Shown here piece by piece: positions 1 to 7,028 of a stretch of DNA of 64,000 nucleotides. The stretch comes from Desemzia sp045528445 (GTDB lineage: Bacteria; Bacillota; Bacilli; Lactobacillales; Carnobacteriaceae): assembly GCF_045528445.1 (NCBI RefSeq), contig NZ_JBGQQU010000001.1, forward strand, positions 62,001 through 126,000, written 5' to 3'. Both the position numbers and the translations under genes were made by a program. Each line of letters opens with the position of its first letter. The stretch's first letter is position 1. The notes beneath the pieces were generated by a model that was not told the origin of the DNA, ran no database searches, and saw nothing but the letters and a program-made list of their open reading frames with translations.

Positions 1-1
1 C

Positions 2-301
2 CCTATTAAAATCAATGCGATCATGACGAATCAATTTCGTTTGTTGATCCAAGTATTTATTTTAACGAAACAGGGATTCCAGCAAAACGAAATTGCGACA
101 ACTCTGAAAGTTCATCCATTTCGAGTGAAATTGGCTAGCCAGCAGATTAGAAAGCATGATGAGCGTACATTAACTGAAGCGTTTGAAGGATTGATCGAAA
201 CGGAATACCGATTGAAAACGGGTCAGGGAGATCGTAAAATGCAATTTGAATTGTTTATCTTGCAATTTGCTGAGGGAAAAGGAATAGGGAGACAGAAATA
301 A
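2..301 (+). CDS. holA: DNA polymerase III delta subunit, C-terminal part
   Basis: This is the last ~99 codons of a gene that starts before the window. The delta subunit is the clamp-loader subunit that opens the beta sliding clamp. The visible part has the collar-domain signature: 'INAIMTNQFRLL' near its start, 'HPFRVKLA' in the middle and an acidic helix with 'TEYRLKTG' near the end, as in the C-terminus of Firmicute HolA. The frame is open from base 2 to the TAA at 299-301. It lies directly upstream of rpsT in the same direction, the usual order in Firmicutes (comEC-holA-rpsT). The family assignment is firm; the N-terminal half cannot be judged. Confidence 0.88.
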   Translation, partial: PIKINAIMTNQFRLLIQVFILTKQGFQQNEIATTLKVHPFRVKLASQQIRKHDERTLTEAFEGLIETEYRLKTGQGDRKMQFELFILQFAEGKGIGRQK

Positions 302-352
302 GAAAAATTCATTATTCTATCCTATCAAGTAAAAAAACTTTACACTTTAATA

Positions 353-381
353 TTGCATTCAAGAGATTCATCCGGTATAAT
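353..381 (+). promoter_or_regulatory. sigma-A promoter of rpsT
   Basis: TTGCAT (353-358), a 17-base spacer, then TATAAT (376-381), in the holA-rpsT gap. Transcription would start near 388, giving a leader of about 58 nt. The ribosome binding site is AAGAGGGG, just before the ATG at 446. Confidence 0.85.
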
Positions 382-445
382 AAACGATGTTGAAATAATT
401 TTACAATTATTTTAGTTGTTCTATAAGGAAAGAGGGGTGTACTAA

Positions 446-700
446 ATGCCAAACATCGAATCAGCAATTAAACGTGTTCGTACGAATGAAAAAGCAGCAG
501 TTTTAAACAACACTAAAAAAAGCTCAATGCGTACAGCTGTGAAAAAATTTGAAAAAGCAGTTGAAGCTGGAGACAGCAACACAAATGCTTTATTCAACAG
601 TGCAGTTAAATCAATTGATATGGCTGCATCTAAAGGATTAATCCACAAAAACAAAGCAGCTCGCGATAAATCTCGTTTATCAGCTAAATTAGCTAAATAA
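446..700 (+). CDS. rpsT: 30S ribosomal protein S20
   Basis: S20 is a primary 16S rRNA-binding protein of the small subunit and helps early assembly. The 84-residue product is lysine- and alanine-rich throughout and opens MPNIESAIKRVR, the family's usual N-terminus. It ends with 'IHKNKAARDKSRLSAKLAK', the conserved C-terminal block. The length fits the family. The gene has its own strong promoter at 353-381 and its own terminator at 712-737, so it is probably monocistronic. An overlapping reading frame on the other strand is a shadow of its lysine-rich codons. Confidence 0.97.
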   Translation: MPNIESAIKRVRTNEKAAVLNNTKKSSMRTAVKKFEKAVEAGDSNTNALFNSAVKSIDMAASKGLIHKNKAARDKSRLSAKLAK

Positions 701-711
701 TCCAATGAATC

Positions 712-737
712 GGGTCTGGTGTTCCAGGCTCTTTTTT
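712..737 (+). terminator. Rho-independent terminator of rpsT
   Basis: GGGTCTGG, loop TGTT, CCAGGCTC (8-bp stem with two G-U pairs), then six T. Confidence 0.8.
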
Positions 738-778
738 GTTGTGTGGTAGCTTGATCTAGTGCTGCAAGTTCATTTCAA

Positions 779-802
779 AACTTTTGACGATCGCCAAAAG
801 TT
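779..802. repeat. 24-bp near-perfect palindrome around CGATCG
   Basis: AACTTTTG-ACGATCGC-CAAAAGTT reads almost the same on both strands, with a single A/C mismatch pair. It lies between the rpsT terminator and the hairpin at 820-876. Its function is unknown: a protein-binding site or remnant of a palindromic repeat are both possible. Confidence 0.5.
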
Positions 803-819
803 CATTACAAACAACTCAC

Positions 820-876
820 AAAACACAAAAACTCTGTTGGATAGGTTGACCCTATCCAGCAGAGTTTTTGTGTTTT
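820..876. repeat. Long intergenic hairpin, 26-bp arms
   Basis: Two arms of about 26 bases (820-845 and 851-876) are complementary with one G-U pair around a short loop near TTGA. The left arm begins AAAACACAAAAACTC and the right arm ends GAGTTTTTGTGTTTT. The A-rich start and T-rich end could terminate on both strands, but no gene end is adjacent. Together with 779-802 it fills most of the 363-base rpsT-uvrB gap; the rest is the SOS promoter of uvrB. Confidence 0.7.
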
Positions 877-986
877 AGGCTTTGCCGACCAGAATTATTC
901 GGTTAGGGAAGAGTGGGGTTATCCAACTAACGAGTGGTTGTTGTCAAAACTATGTAACACCTCATTTGTTATAACGGCCCTTTACC

Positions 987-1015
987 TTGTAAGAACATAC
1001 GTTCAGTGCTAGAAT
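987..1015 (+). promoter_or_regulatory. uvrB promoter with LexA (SOS) box in the spacer
   Basis: TTGTAA (987-992), a 17-base spacer and TAGAAT (1010-1015) form a sigma-A promoter. The spacer begins with GAACATACGTTC (993-1004), a symmetrical GAAC-N4-GTTC match to the Gram-positive LexA/DinR box (consensus close to CGAACATATGTTCG). A repressor bound there would block RNA polymerase directly. uvrB is a standard LexA target in Firmicutes. Confidence 0.85.
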
Positions 1016-1063
1016 ATAAAGGAGATATTTGTGTTGTGAGTCATGCAGAAGCGAGGAGATTAT

Positions 1064-3049
1064 ATGTCAGAAAAAAGATTTGAACTAGTTTCTCAATATC
1101 AACCTGGTGGGGACCAGCCTGAAGCTATCAAACAGTTGGTTAAAGGGCTCCAAACAGGAGTTAAAGAGCAAACATTACTTGGTGCAACAGGAACTGGGAA
1201 GACATTTACGGTTTCCAACGTCATTCAAGAAGTGAATAGACCCACATTGGTCATTGCACACAATAAAACATTAGCTGGACAATTATATAGTGAATTTAAA
1301 GAATTTTTCCCTAATAATGCGGTAGAATATTTTGTAAGTTACTACGATTATTATCAACCGGAAGCGTATGTTCCTCAAACAGATACATTCATTGAAAAAG
1401 AAGCCAGTATCAATGATGAAATTGATAAATTACGTCATTCCGCTACCAGTTCATTGATCGATAGACGAGATGTGATTGTTGTAGCCTCAGTTTCTTGTAT
1501 CTATGGATTGGTAAACCCATTGGACTATAAAGAATTTGTCTTGTCTTTACGAGTTGGGATGGAGATCAGTCGAGATGACATGCTGCGTAAATTGATCGAA
1601 ATGCAATTTGAACGAAACGATATTGATTTTCAACGTGGACGTTTTCGGGTTCGGGGTGATGTCGTGGAGATCTTTTTAGCGTCTAGAGATAGTGAAGCCG
1701 TGCGAGTGGAATTTTTTGGAGACGAGATCGAGCGTATCCGTGAAGTGGATGTTTTGACCGGAGAAGTCAAAGCAGACGTAGAATTCGTAGCTGTTTTTCC
1801 GGCTACACACTTTGTGGCCAATGATGAACAAACACGTCACGCAGTAGGAACTATTCAAGCAGAATTAGATGCGAGACTCAAAGAATTGCGCGCAGAAAAT
1901 AAGCTGCTGGAAGCGCAACGTCTTGAACAACGAACCAATTATGATATTGAAATGCTCTTGGAAATGGGGTATTGTCCAGGGATCGAGAATTATTCCCGCC
2001 ATATGGACGGTCGGAAACCAGGAGAATCTCCGTATACATTATTAGACTTCTTTCCAGATGATTCATTATTTGTAGTGGATGAATCACATATCACGATGTC
2101 TCAAATCAGAGGGATGTACAACGGAGATAGAGCTAGAAAACAACAATTAATTGAACATGGATTTCGTCTGCCGAGCGCTTTAGATAATCGTCCGTTACGA
2201 TTAGAAGAATTTGAAGAGCATGTCAATCAAATTATGTACATTTCAGCTACTCCAGGTCCTTATGAATTAGAACGGACCAATGGTGTGGTAGAACAGATTA
2301 TTCGTCCTACCGGGTTATTGGATCCTGTTATCGAAATTCATCCGATTGAAGGTCAAATCGATGATTTGATTGGTGAAATTAATGAACGGATCGAGAAAAA
2401 TGAACGGGTATTTATTACAACCTTGACTAAAAAAATGTCCGAAGACCTATCGGATTATTTAAAAGAGATCGGCTTAAAGGTAGAATACTTGCATAGTGAT
2501 GTGAAGACTCTAGAACGAACAGAAATCATCCGGAATTTACGTTTAGGTGTATTTGACGTTCTGATCGGAATCAACTTATTGAGAGAGGGACTCGATGTGC
2601 CGGAAGTGTCTTTAGTCGCTATTTTAGATGCGGATAAAGAAGGGTTCTTAAGAAGTGAACGTTCACTGGTCCAAACTATCGGGCGTGCAGCACGTAATGA
2701 GAATGGTAAAGTAATTCTATACGCAGACAGAATCACTGATTCGATGCGGTATGCTATAGATGAAACAGATCGCCGCCGTTCTATTCAAATGCAATACAAT
2801 ACCGATCATGGAATTGTTCCGAAAACGATCAAAAAAGAAGTTCGTGATTTGATTTCTATTACTACTGCAGTGGACGAAACGAAAGATATTCCAGTAAGGA
2901 AAATTTCGAAATTAAATAAAGCTGAGCGAGTTCAGCTTGTAGAAACAATGGAGCTTGAAATGAGAGCTGCTGCTAAAGCATTAGATTTTGAAAAAGCGGC
3001 TAACTTACGAGATACTATTCTTGAGATTAGAGCGGAATACAAAATATAA
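1064..3049 (+). CDS. uvrB: Excinuclease ABC subunit B
   Basis: UvrB is the helicase-like damage-verification subunit of nucleotide excision repair; it takes over from UvrA at the lesion and recruits UvrC. The start is the ATG at 1064 (MSEKRFELVSQYQ), preceded by GAGGAG at 1053; an upstream in-frame ATG at 1043 is less well placed. The 661 residues contain Walker A GATGTGKT (~40-47), the beta-hairpin block 'YYDYYQPEAYVP', helicase motifs including 'DESH', 'LLREGLD' and 'QTIGRAARN', and a C-terminal UVR domain. An SOS box sits in its promoter. uvrA, often directly downstream in Firmicutes, is not here: rpsO follows. Confidence 0.98.
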   Translation: MSEKRFELVSQYQPGGDQPEAIKQLVKGLQTGVKEQTLLGATGTGKTFTVSNVIQEVNRPTLVIAHNKTLAGQLYSEFKEFFPNNAVEYFVSYYDYYQPEAYVPQTDTFIEKEASINDEIDKLRHSATSSLIDRRDVIVVASVSCIYGLVNPLDYKEFVLSLRVGMEISRDDMLRKLIEMQFERNDIDFQRGRFRVRGDVVEIFLASRDSEAVRVEFFGDEIERIREVDVLTGEVKADVEFVAVFPATHFVANDEQTRHAVGTIQAELDARLKELRAENKLLEAQRLEQRTNYDIEMLLEMGYCPGIENYSRHMDGRKPGESPYTLLDFFPDDSLFVVDESHITMSQIRGMYNGDRARKQQLIEHGFRLPSALDNRPLRLEEFEEHVNQIMYISATPGPYELERTNGVVEQIIRPTGLLDPVIEIHPIEGQIDDLIGEINERIEKNERVFITTLTKKMSEDLSDYLKEIGLKVEYLHSDVKTLERTEIIRNLRLGVFDVLIGINLLREGLDVPEVSLVAILDADKEGFLRSERSLVQTIGRAARNENGKVILYADRITDSMRYAIDETDRRRSIQMQYNTDHGIVPKTIKKEVRDLISITTAVDETKDIPVRKISKLNKAERVQLVETMELEMRAAAKALDFEKAANLRDTILEIRAEYKI

Positions 3050-3098
3050 TGGTGTCAAAAAGAACTCGGTAAAATGAGGGGAATTACCAGATTAATAC

Positions 3099-3127
3099 TT
3101 GCATTTTAAGAGAAAGTTCTGTAGTAT
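3099..3127 (+). promoter_or_regulatory. sigma-A promoter of rpsO
   Basis: TTGCAT (3099-3104), a 17-base spacer and TAGTAT (3122-3127). The start point would be near 3134, giving a leader of about 90 nt that contains the hairpin at 3150-3195. Confidence 0.7.
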
Positions 3128-3149
3128 TTAGATGTGCGCTAAGCACAGA

Positions 3150-3195
3150 CCTTTTACTTGGTTGTACGATTCACCAACGACTTCTCAGTAAAAGG
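3150..3195 (+). promoter_or_regulatory. Structured rpsO leader (possible S15 autoregulatory element)
   Basis: CCTTTTACT (3150-3158) pairs perfectly with AGTAAAAGG (3187-3195), enclosing a smaller stem of TGGT with ACCA. It ends about 10 bases before the AGAGGTG ribosome binding site. Ribosomal protein S15 represses its own translation through leader structures in several bacterial lineages, including Firmicutes. Assigning this fold to such a family is inference. Confidence 0.5.
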
Positions 3196-3221
3196 AAAAA
3201 ATCAGAAAGAGGTGTTTAGAA

Positions 3222-3491
3222 ATGGCTATTTCTAAAGAACGCAAAAACGAAATCATCAAACAATACGCAAGACACGAAGGAGATACTGGTTCTCCAGAAG
3301 TACAAATTGCTGTATTGACAGACGAAATCAACCACTTAAATGAGCACGCACGTACTCATAAAAAAGACCACCATTCTTACCGTGGATTGATGAAAAAAAT
3401 CGGTCACCGTCGTAACTTGTTAGCTTACTTACGTAACAACGATGTTGCACGTTACCGTGAATTAATCAAGAGCTTAGGCTTACGTCGTTAA
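3222..3491 (+). CDS. rpsO: 30S ribosomal protein S15
   Basis: S15 binds the central domain of 16S rRNA and contributes to an intersubunit bridge. The 89-residue protein has the complete family sequence: 'HEGDTGSPEVQIAVLT' (~18-33), 'HKKDHHSYRGL' (~46-56) and 'GHRRNLLAYLRNND' (~61-74), with the C-terminus LIKSLGLRR. The ATG at 3222 follows AGAGGTG. It has its own promoter and terminator and precedes pnp, the usual rpsO-pnp order. In Escherichia coli the intergenic region is cut by RNase III; here too strong hairpins lie between the two genes. Confidence 0.97.
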   Translation: MAISKERKNEIIKQYARHEGDTGSPEVQIAVLTDEINHLNEHARTHKKDHHSYRGLMKKIGHRRNLLAYLRNNDVARYRELIKSLGLRR

Positions 3492-3509
3492 GATCCGTTT
3501 GTCTATATT

Positions 3510-3541
3510 AAAAGCGGGGTTCTAAGGAATCTCGCTTTTTT
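3510..3541 (+). terminator. Terminator of rpsO
   Basis: AAAAGCGGG pairs with CTCGCTTTT around a TTCTAAGGAA loop region; the 3' arm runs into a tract of T. Confidence 0.8.
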
Positions 3542-3553
3542 TCGAGAGAGTGA

Positions 3554-3654
3554 CGAAAAGCGTTTAGCCTTTCGCCTATAAGAAAATACCAACAGACAGG
3601 TGCTATTTACCTGACAGTTGGTATTAGTTTATAGGACGTATAGACTGCTTTTCG
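3554..3654. repeat. 101-base imperfect palindrome between rpsO and pnp
   Basis: Four paired blocks nest in order. CGAAAAGC (3554-3561) pairs with GCTTTTCG (3647-3654), and CCTATAA (3575-3581) with TTATAGG (3629-3635). AATACCAAC (3585-3593) pairs with GTTGGTATT (3617-3625), and CAGGT (3597-3601) with ACCTG (3609-3613). In addition GAGAGAGTG followed by GCGTTTAGC occurs on both sides (about 3544-3568 and 3666-3696). The rest of the 360-base gap holds the stem-loop at 3755-3807 and no recognisable gene. Confidence 0.7.
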
Positions 3655-3754
3655 CAACTCGTTTTTTGAGAGAGTGTAGCTAGGCGTTTAGCTTACCAGC
3701 TAGTTAAGCAGTAGAAATCACTTATACAAAGAGAACGTTGATCTATCCGTTATC

Positions 3755-3807
3755 CTACTATGCAAATGTGAGCGTTTAAACATTAAATACTGACATTTGT
3801 TTAGTAG
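3755..3807 (+). promoter_or_regulatory. Stem-loop in the pnp leader
   Basis: CTACTA (3755-3760) and CAAATGT (3763-3769) pair with ACATTTG (3793-3799) and TAGTAG (3802-3807), each separated by a two-base internal loop. It ends 45 bases before the pnp start. In Escherichia coli, PNPase represses itself after RNase III cuts a leader hairpin; a similar role here is inference from position. Confidence 0.5.
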
Positions 3808-3851
3808 ATTGCATGGATACCAATAGTTCTCGGAAAAAAGGAGAACAACAC

Positions 3852-5978
3852 ATGACAGAAAAACAAGTTTTTACAACCGAACTTGGCGGCCGTCCTTTAA
3901 CAGTGGAAATAGGACAGTTAGCTAAGCAAGCAAATGGAGCCGTTTTGGTTCGTTATGGAGACACGGTTGTTTTAACAGCTGCTGTTGCCAGCAAAGATGC
4001 AATGGATGTGGATTTCTTTCCACTAACAGTAAACTATGAGGAAAAAATGTATGCCGTAGGGAAAATCCCAGGAGGATTCATCAAACGTGAAGGCCGCCCT
4101 AGCGAAAATGCTACATTGACAGCTCGTTTAATTGACCGCCCGATTCGTCCAATGTTTGCAGAAGGATTCCGTAATGAAGTCCAAATCACGAATACCGTTA
4201 TGTCTGTTGAACAAGACTGCTCTCCAGAAATGGCGGCAATGCTTGGATCATCTTTGGCTTTGGTTGTTTCTGATATTCCATTTAATGGTCCTATTGCCGG
4301 AGTAAATGTTGGCCGTGTGAATGGTGAATTGATCATTAACCCATCTGTTCAACAAGATGAAGAGTCTGATATCCAGTTAACAGTAGCTGGGACAAAAACA
4401 GCTATCAACATGGTTGAAAGTGGAGCTGCTGAAGTGTCTGAAGAAGGCATGTTAGAAGCGCTGATGTTCGGTCATGAAGAAATCAAAAAATTAGTAGCCT
4501 TCCAAGAAGAAATCCAATCAGCTGTTGGAAAAGAAAAAATGGAAGTTTTATTATTAGAAGTAGATGCAGATGTGCAAGAAGAAGTACAAGCAGCTTACAA
4601 AGAAAAAATGGTCAATGCGATCCAAATCTTTGACAAACAAGAACGTGCTGAACAAACAGAAGCCGTTAAAAAAGAAGCGGTTGCCTTTTTTGAAGCTAAA
4701 TACGCTGATCATGATGAAGCAGCTCGTATCAAAAAAGAAGTCAAGAAAATTGTTGAAGATCTGGAAAAAGATGAAGTACGCCGTTTGATTACGGAAGATA
4801 AAATTCGCCCAGATGGTCGTAAAATCGATGAGATTCGTCCATTAGCTTCTGAAACAGGTGTTTTACCAAGAGCTCATGGTTCTGGTTTATTCACACGTGG
4901 ACAGACTCAAGCGTTGTCTATTGCAACTTTAGCGCCTCTAGGAGAACATCAAATTATTGATGGCTTAGGCATTGAAGAAAGCAAACGATTTATTCATCAT
5001 TACAATTTCCCTCAATTCTCAGTTGGTAGCACTGGCCGTGGCCGTGCGCCAGGTAGACGTGAAATTGGGCATGGTGCTTTAGGCGAACGAGCTATGGCTC
5101 AAGTAATCCCTAATGAAAAAGATTTCCCTTACATGATCCGTGTTGTTTCAGAAGTGTTGGAATCAAATGGTTCTTCTTCTCAAGCAAGTATTTGTGCAGG
5201 AATCTTAGCATTGATGGATGCCGGTGTACCGATCAAAGCTCCAGTTGCTGGTATTGCAATGGGATTAGTCAGTGATGGAAACAACCACACTGTTTTAACC
5301 GATATCCAAGGGTTGGAAGACCACTTAGGCGATATGGACTTTAAAGTTGCTGGAACTGCTGAAGGAATCACAGCATTGCAAATGGATATCAAAATCCAAG
5401 GTATCACTCAAGAAATCCTAACTGAAGCATTGACTCAAGCTAAAAAAGCTCGTATGGAGATTTTAGATGAATTAGTGTCTACTATTTCTGAACCACGCAA
5501 AGAATTGAGCAAGTATGCTCCAAAAATCGAAATGATGCAAATCAAACCAGAAAAAATCAAAGTAGTTATTGGCCGCGGCGGAGACCAAATCAATGCTATC
5601 ATTGAAGAAACTGGCGTAAAAATCGATATCGATCAAGATGGAAAAGTCAGCATTGCTTCTGATGACGCTGAAATGATTCAACGTGCCAAAGAAATCATTG
5701 AAGAATTGACAAAAGATATTGAAGTAGGTCAAATCTACAACGGTACTGTCAAACGTGTTGAAAAATTTGGTGCATTTGTTGAAATTGCTAAAGGTAAAGA
5801 TGGTTTAGTGCATATTTCTCAATTAGACACTAAACGTGTAGCAAAAGTAGAAGACGTGGTCAATATTGGAGATAAAATAGAAGTTAAAGTTATTGAAATT
5901 GACCGTCAAGGACGCATCAATCTTTCACACAAAGTATTGATGGCAGATGACGAACAAGAAAAAACGGAATCAAACTAA
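3852..5978 (+). CDS. pnp: Polyribonucleotide nucleotidyltransferase (PNPase)
   Basis: PNPase degrades RNA 3' to 5' by phosphorolysis, releasing nucleoside diphosphates, and is a core part of mRNA turnover. The start is the ATG at 3852 (MTEKQVFTTELGG) after AAAAGGAGAAC; an upstream ATG at 3813 has no ribosome binding site. The 708 residues show the expected order: first RNase PH domain, helical linker, and second RNase PH domain with 'RREIGHGALGERAM' and 'SNGSSSQASIC'. A KH domain with 'VVIGRGGDQINAI' and a C-terminal S1 domain with 'VEKFGAFVEI' follow. The length is usual. It follows rpsO but has its own structured leader. Confidence 0.98.
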   Translation: MTEKQVFTTELGGRPLTVEIGQLAKQANGAVLVRYGDTVVLTAAVASKDAMDVDFFPLTVNYEEKMYAVGKIPGGFIKREGRPSENATLTARLIDRPIRPMFAEGFRNEVQITNTVMSVEQDCSPEMAAMLGSSLALVVSDIPFNGPIAGVNVGRVNGELIINPSVQQDEESDIQLTVAGTKTAINMVESGAAEVSEEGMLEALMFGHEEIKKLVAFQEEIQSAVGKEKMEVLLLEVDADVQEEVQAAYKEKMVNAIQIFDKQERAEQTEAVKKEAVAFFEAKYADHDEAARIKKEVKKIVEDLEKDEVRRLITEDKIRPDGRKIDEIRPLASETGVLPRAHGSGLFTRGQTQALSIATLAPLGEHQIIDGLGIEESKRFIHHYNFPQFSVGSTGRGRAPGRREIGHGALGERAMAQVIPNEKDFPYMIRVVSEVLESNGSSSQASICAGILALMDAGVPIKAPVAGIAMGLVSDGNNHTVLTDIQGLEDHLGDMDFKVAGTAEGITALQMDIKIQGITQEILTEALTQAKKARMEILDELVSTISEPRKELSKYAPKIEMMQIKPEKIKVVIGRGGDQINAIIEETGVKIDIDQDGKVSIASDDAEMIQRAKEIIEELTKDIEVGQIYNGTVKRVEKFGAFVEIAKGKDGLVHISQLDTKRVAKVEDVVNIGDKIEVKVIEIDRQGRINLSHKVLMADDEQEKTESN

Positions 5979-5984
5979 TGAACC

Positions 5985-6030
5985 AAAGAGAAGACCGTAC
6001 TGAGTTTTTCAGTACGATCTTCTCTTTTTT
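5985..6030 (+). terminator. Terminator of pnp
   Basis: AGAGAAGA and CGTACTGA pair with TCAGTACG and TCTTCTCT around a short T-rich loop, followed by TTTTTT. It touches the 3' end of the broken minus-strand gene and may serve both directions. Confidence 0.9.
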
Positions 6031-6798
6031 ACTCTTCAGTTGGCGTTAGGCGGATAGAAACGCATTTGTAAGGTTGTTCTGCATAAGCTTCAAGAAAGCC
6101 GTCTTGAATAATAGTTTCTTTAGCAAGTTCTTTTTGTTTAAACGTACAACTGAAAGATTCTTCAAAAGGAAAGGGGTCGATCTCTATGGTTTTTTCATCT
6201 ACCTAATTCAATTTTATCCGTTCGTCCGTTAAACCTAAAACGTCAGGAATCTCCAACCCGTCTTTGAAAAATGGGTGAGTAGTTTCCTTATCAGTTTCTG
6301 GTTCAGTGATCGCTGCAAAAAGAGAGATCCCATCTAAGAGATTAAGCAACCCAAAATGATACAAAAATTGTGCTTCATCGAAATGAGGCAAAGTCTTTTT
6401 GATCTGGAACTGACGCTGTTCCTCATGCTGCACAAATTGTTTAGCAGCAGCAGCTTTTTCTTCAGCAAAAAAGTTTTGATAATGACAGCTGCACAAGAGA
6501 GCCGCATAGGGATTTCTTTTTCTATTACATCTATCCCATGTTGATAAAGGACTAATTTTGCCATCATAGGAAAGTCGATAAAAGAATAAGGTTGCTGAGT
6601 TCGATCGTTCCAAAAAGGCTGTTTATCAAAGTTTTGCCAGCCATAATCATGCATCGAGATGGCATAATGCACAGAAGGATAGAAGGCTGAGTTTTTAATG
6701 TTCTGGTACTTCCAATGAGTTAACATCTCACCAGAAACGATGGAATGGTGGAGTTGTTCTGTTAATGTAAATGATTCTTTGTGTTCTTTTGAAATCAT
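6029..6798 (-). pseudogene. Broken DUF3891-family gene
   Basis: Read on the minus strand from the ATG at 6798 (MISKEHKESFTLTEQLHH), the frame encodes a protein resembling DUF3891: 'SGEMLTHWK', then 'AISMHDYGWQNFD'. After 'QHGIDVIEKE' the frame is lost within an A-rich run (plus-strand ~6512-6525). The family-like sequence continues in another frame with 'PYAALLCSCHYQNFF' and 'FLYHFGLLNLLDGISLF'. That frame meets a TAG at 6203-6205 but goes on in the same frame with 'EIDPFPFEESFSC' to a TAA at 6029-6031. Repairing both lesions gives about 255 residues, a plausible full length. The function of DUF3891 is unknown. The family call is from memory; the two disruptions are seen directly. Confidence 0.75.
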
Positions 6799-6930
6799 CT
6801 GTACTTCATCCTTTCTGTTTTTGTTTCTATAGACGAGTGATCAGAATACTTCACTGCCATTATAAAGAAAATAGAGAGAAATAAAAAAATAGAGAGTTCA
6901 AATCCTGTCAGCAGCTGCCTAAAGATTTTG

Positions 6931-6959
6931 TTTGGTATGATTTCGCCAGTAATTATGCT
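6931..6959 (+). promoter_or_regulatory. Probable promoter of asd-dapA-rnjB
   Basis: TTTGGT (6931-6936), 17 bases, TATGCT (6954-6959), about 65 bases before the asd ATG. The rest of the 230-base gap between the broken gene and asd shows nothing else recognisable. Confidence 0.55.
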
Positions 6960-7028
6960 AAAATGAGTAAGGGTATTATTCGAAAGCATCAATATAAGTT
7001 AAATAGTAATCGATCAGGAGTGAAAGTT

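Noticed and set aside
442..705. Minus-strand open frame over rpsT
   Set aside because: It mirrors a lysine/alanine-rich ribosomal gene, has no ribosome binding site and resembles no known family.
4564..4788. Lysine-rich plus-strand frame inside pnp
   Set aside because: It is an out-of-frame reading of the PNPase helical linker, whose own frame is continuous and conserved.
6203..6798. Two separate small minus-strand genes
   Set aside because: The two frames together form one family-like protein interrupted by a frameshift, so they are treated as one pseudogene.
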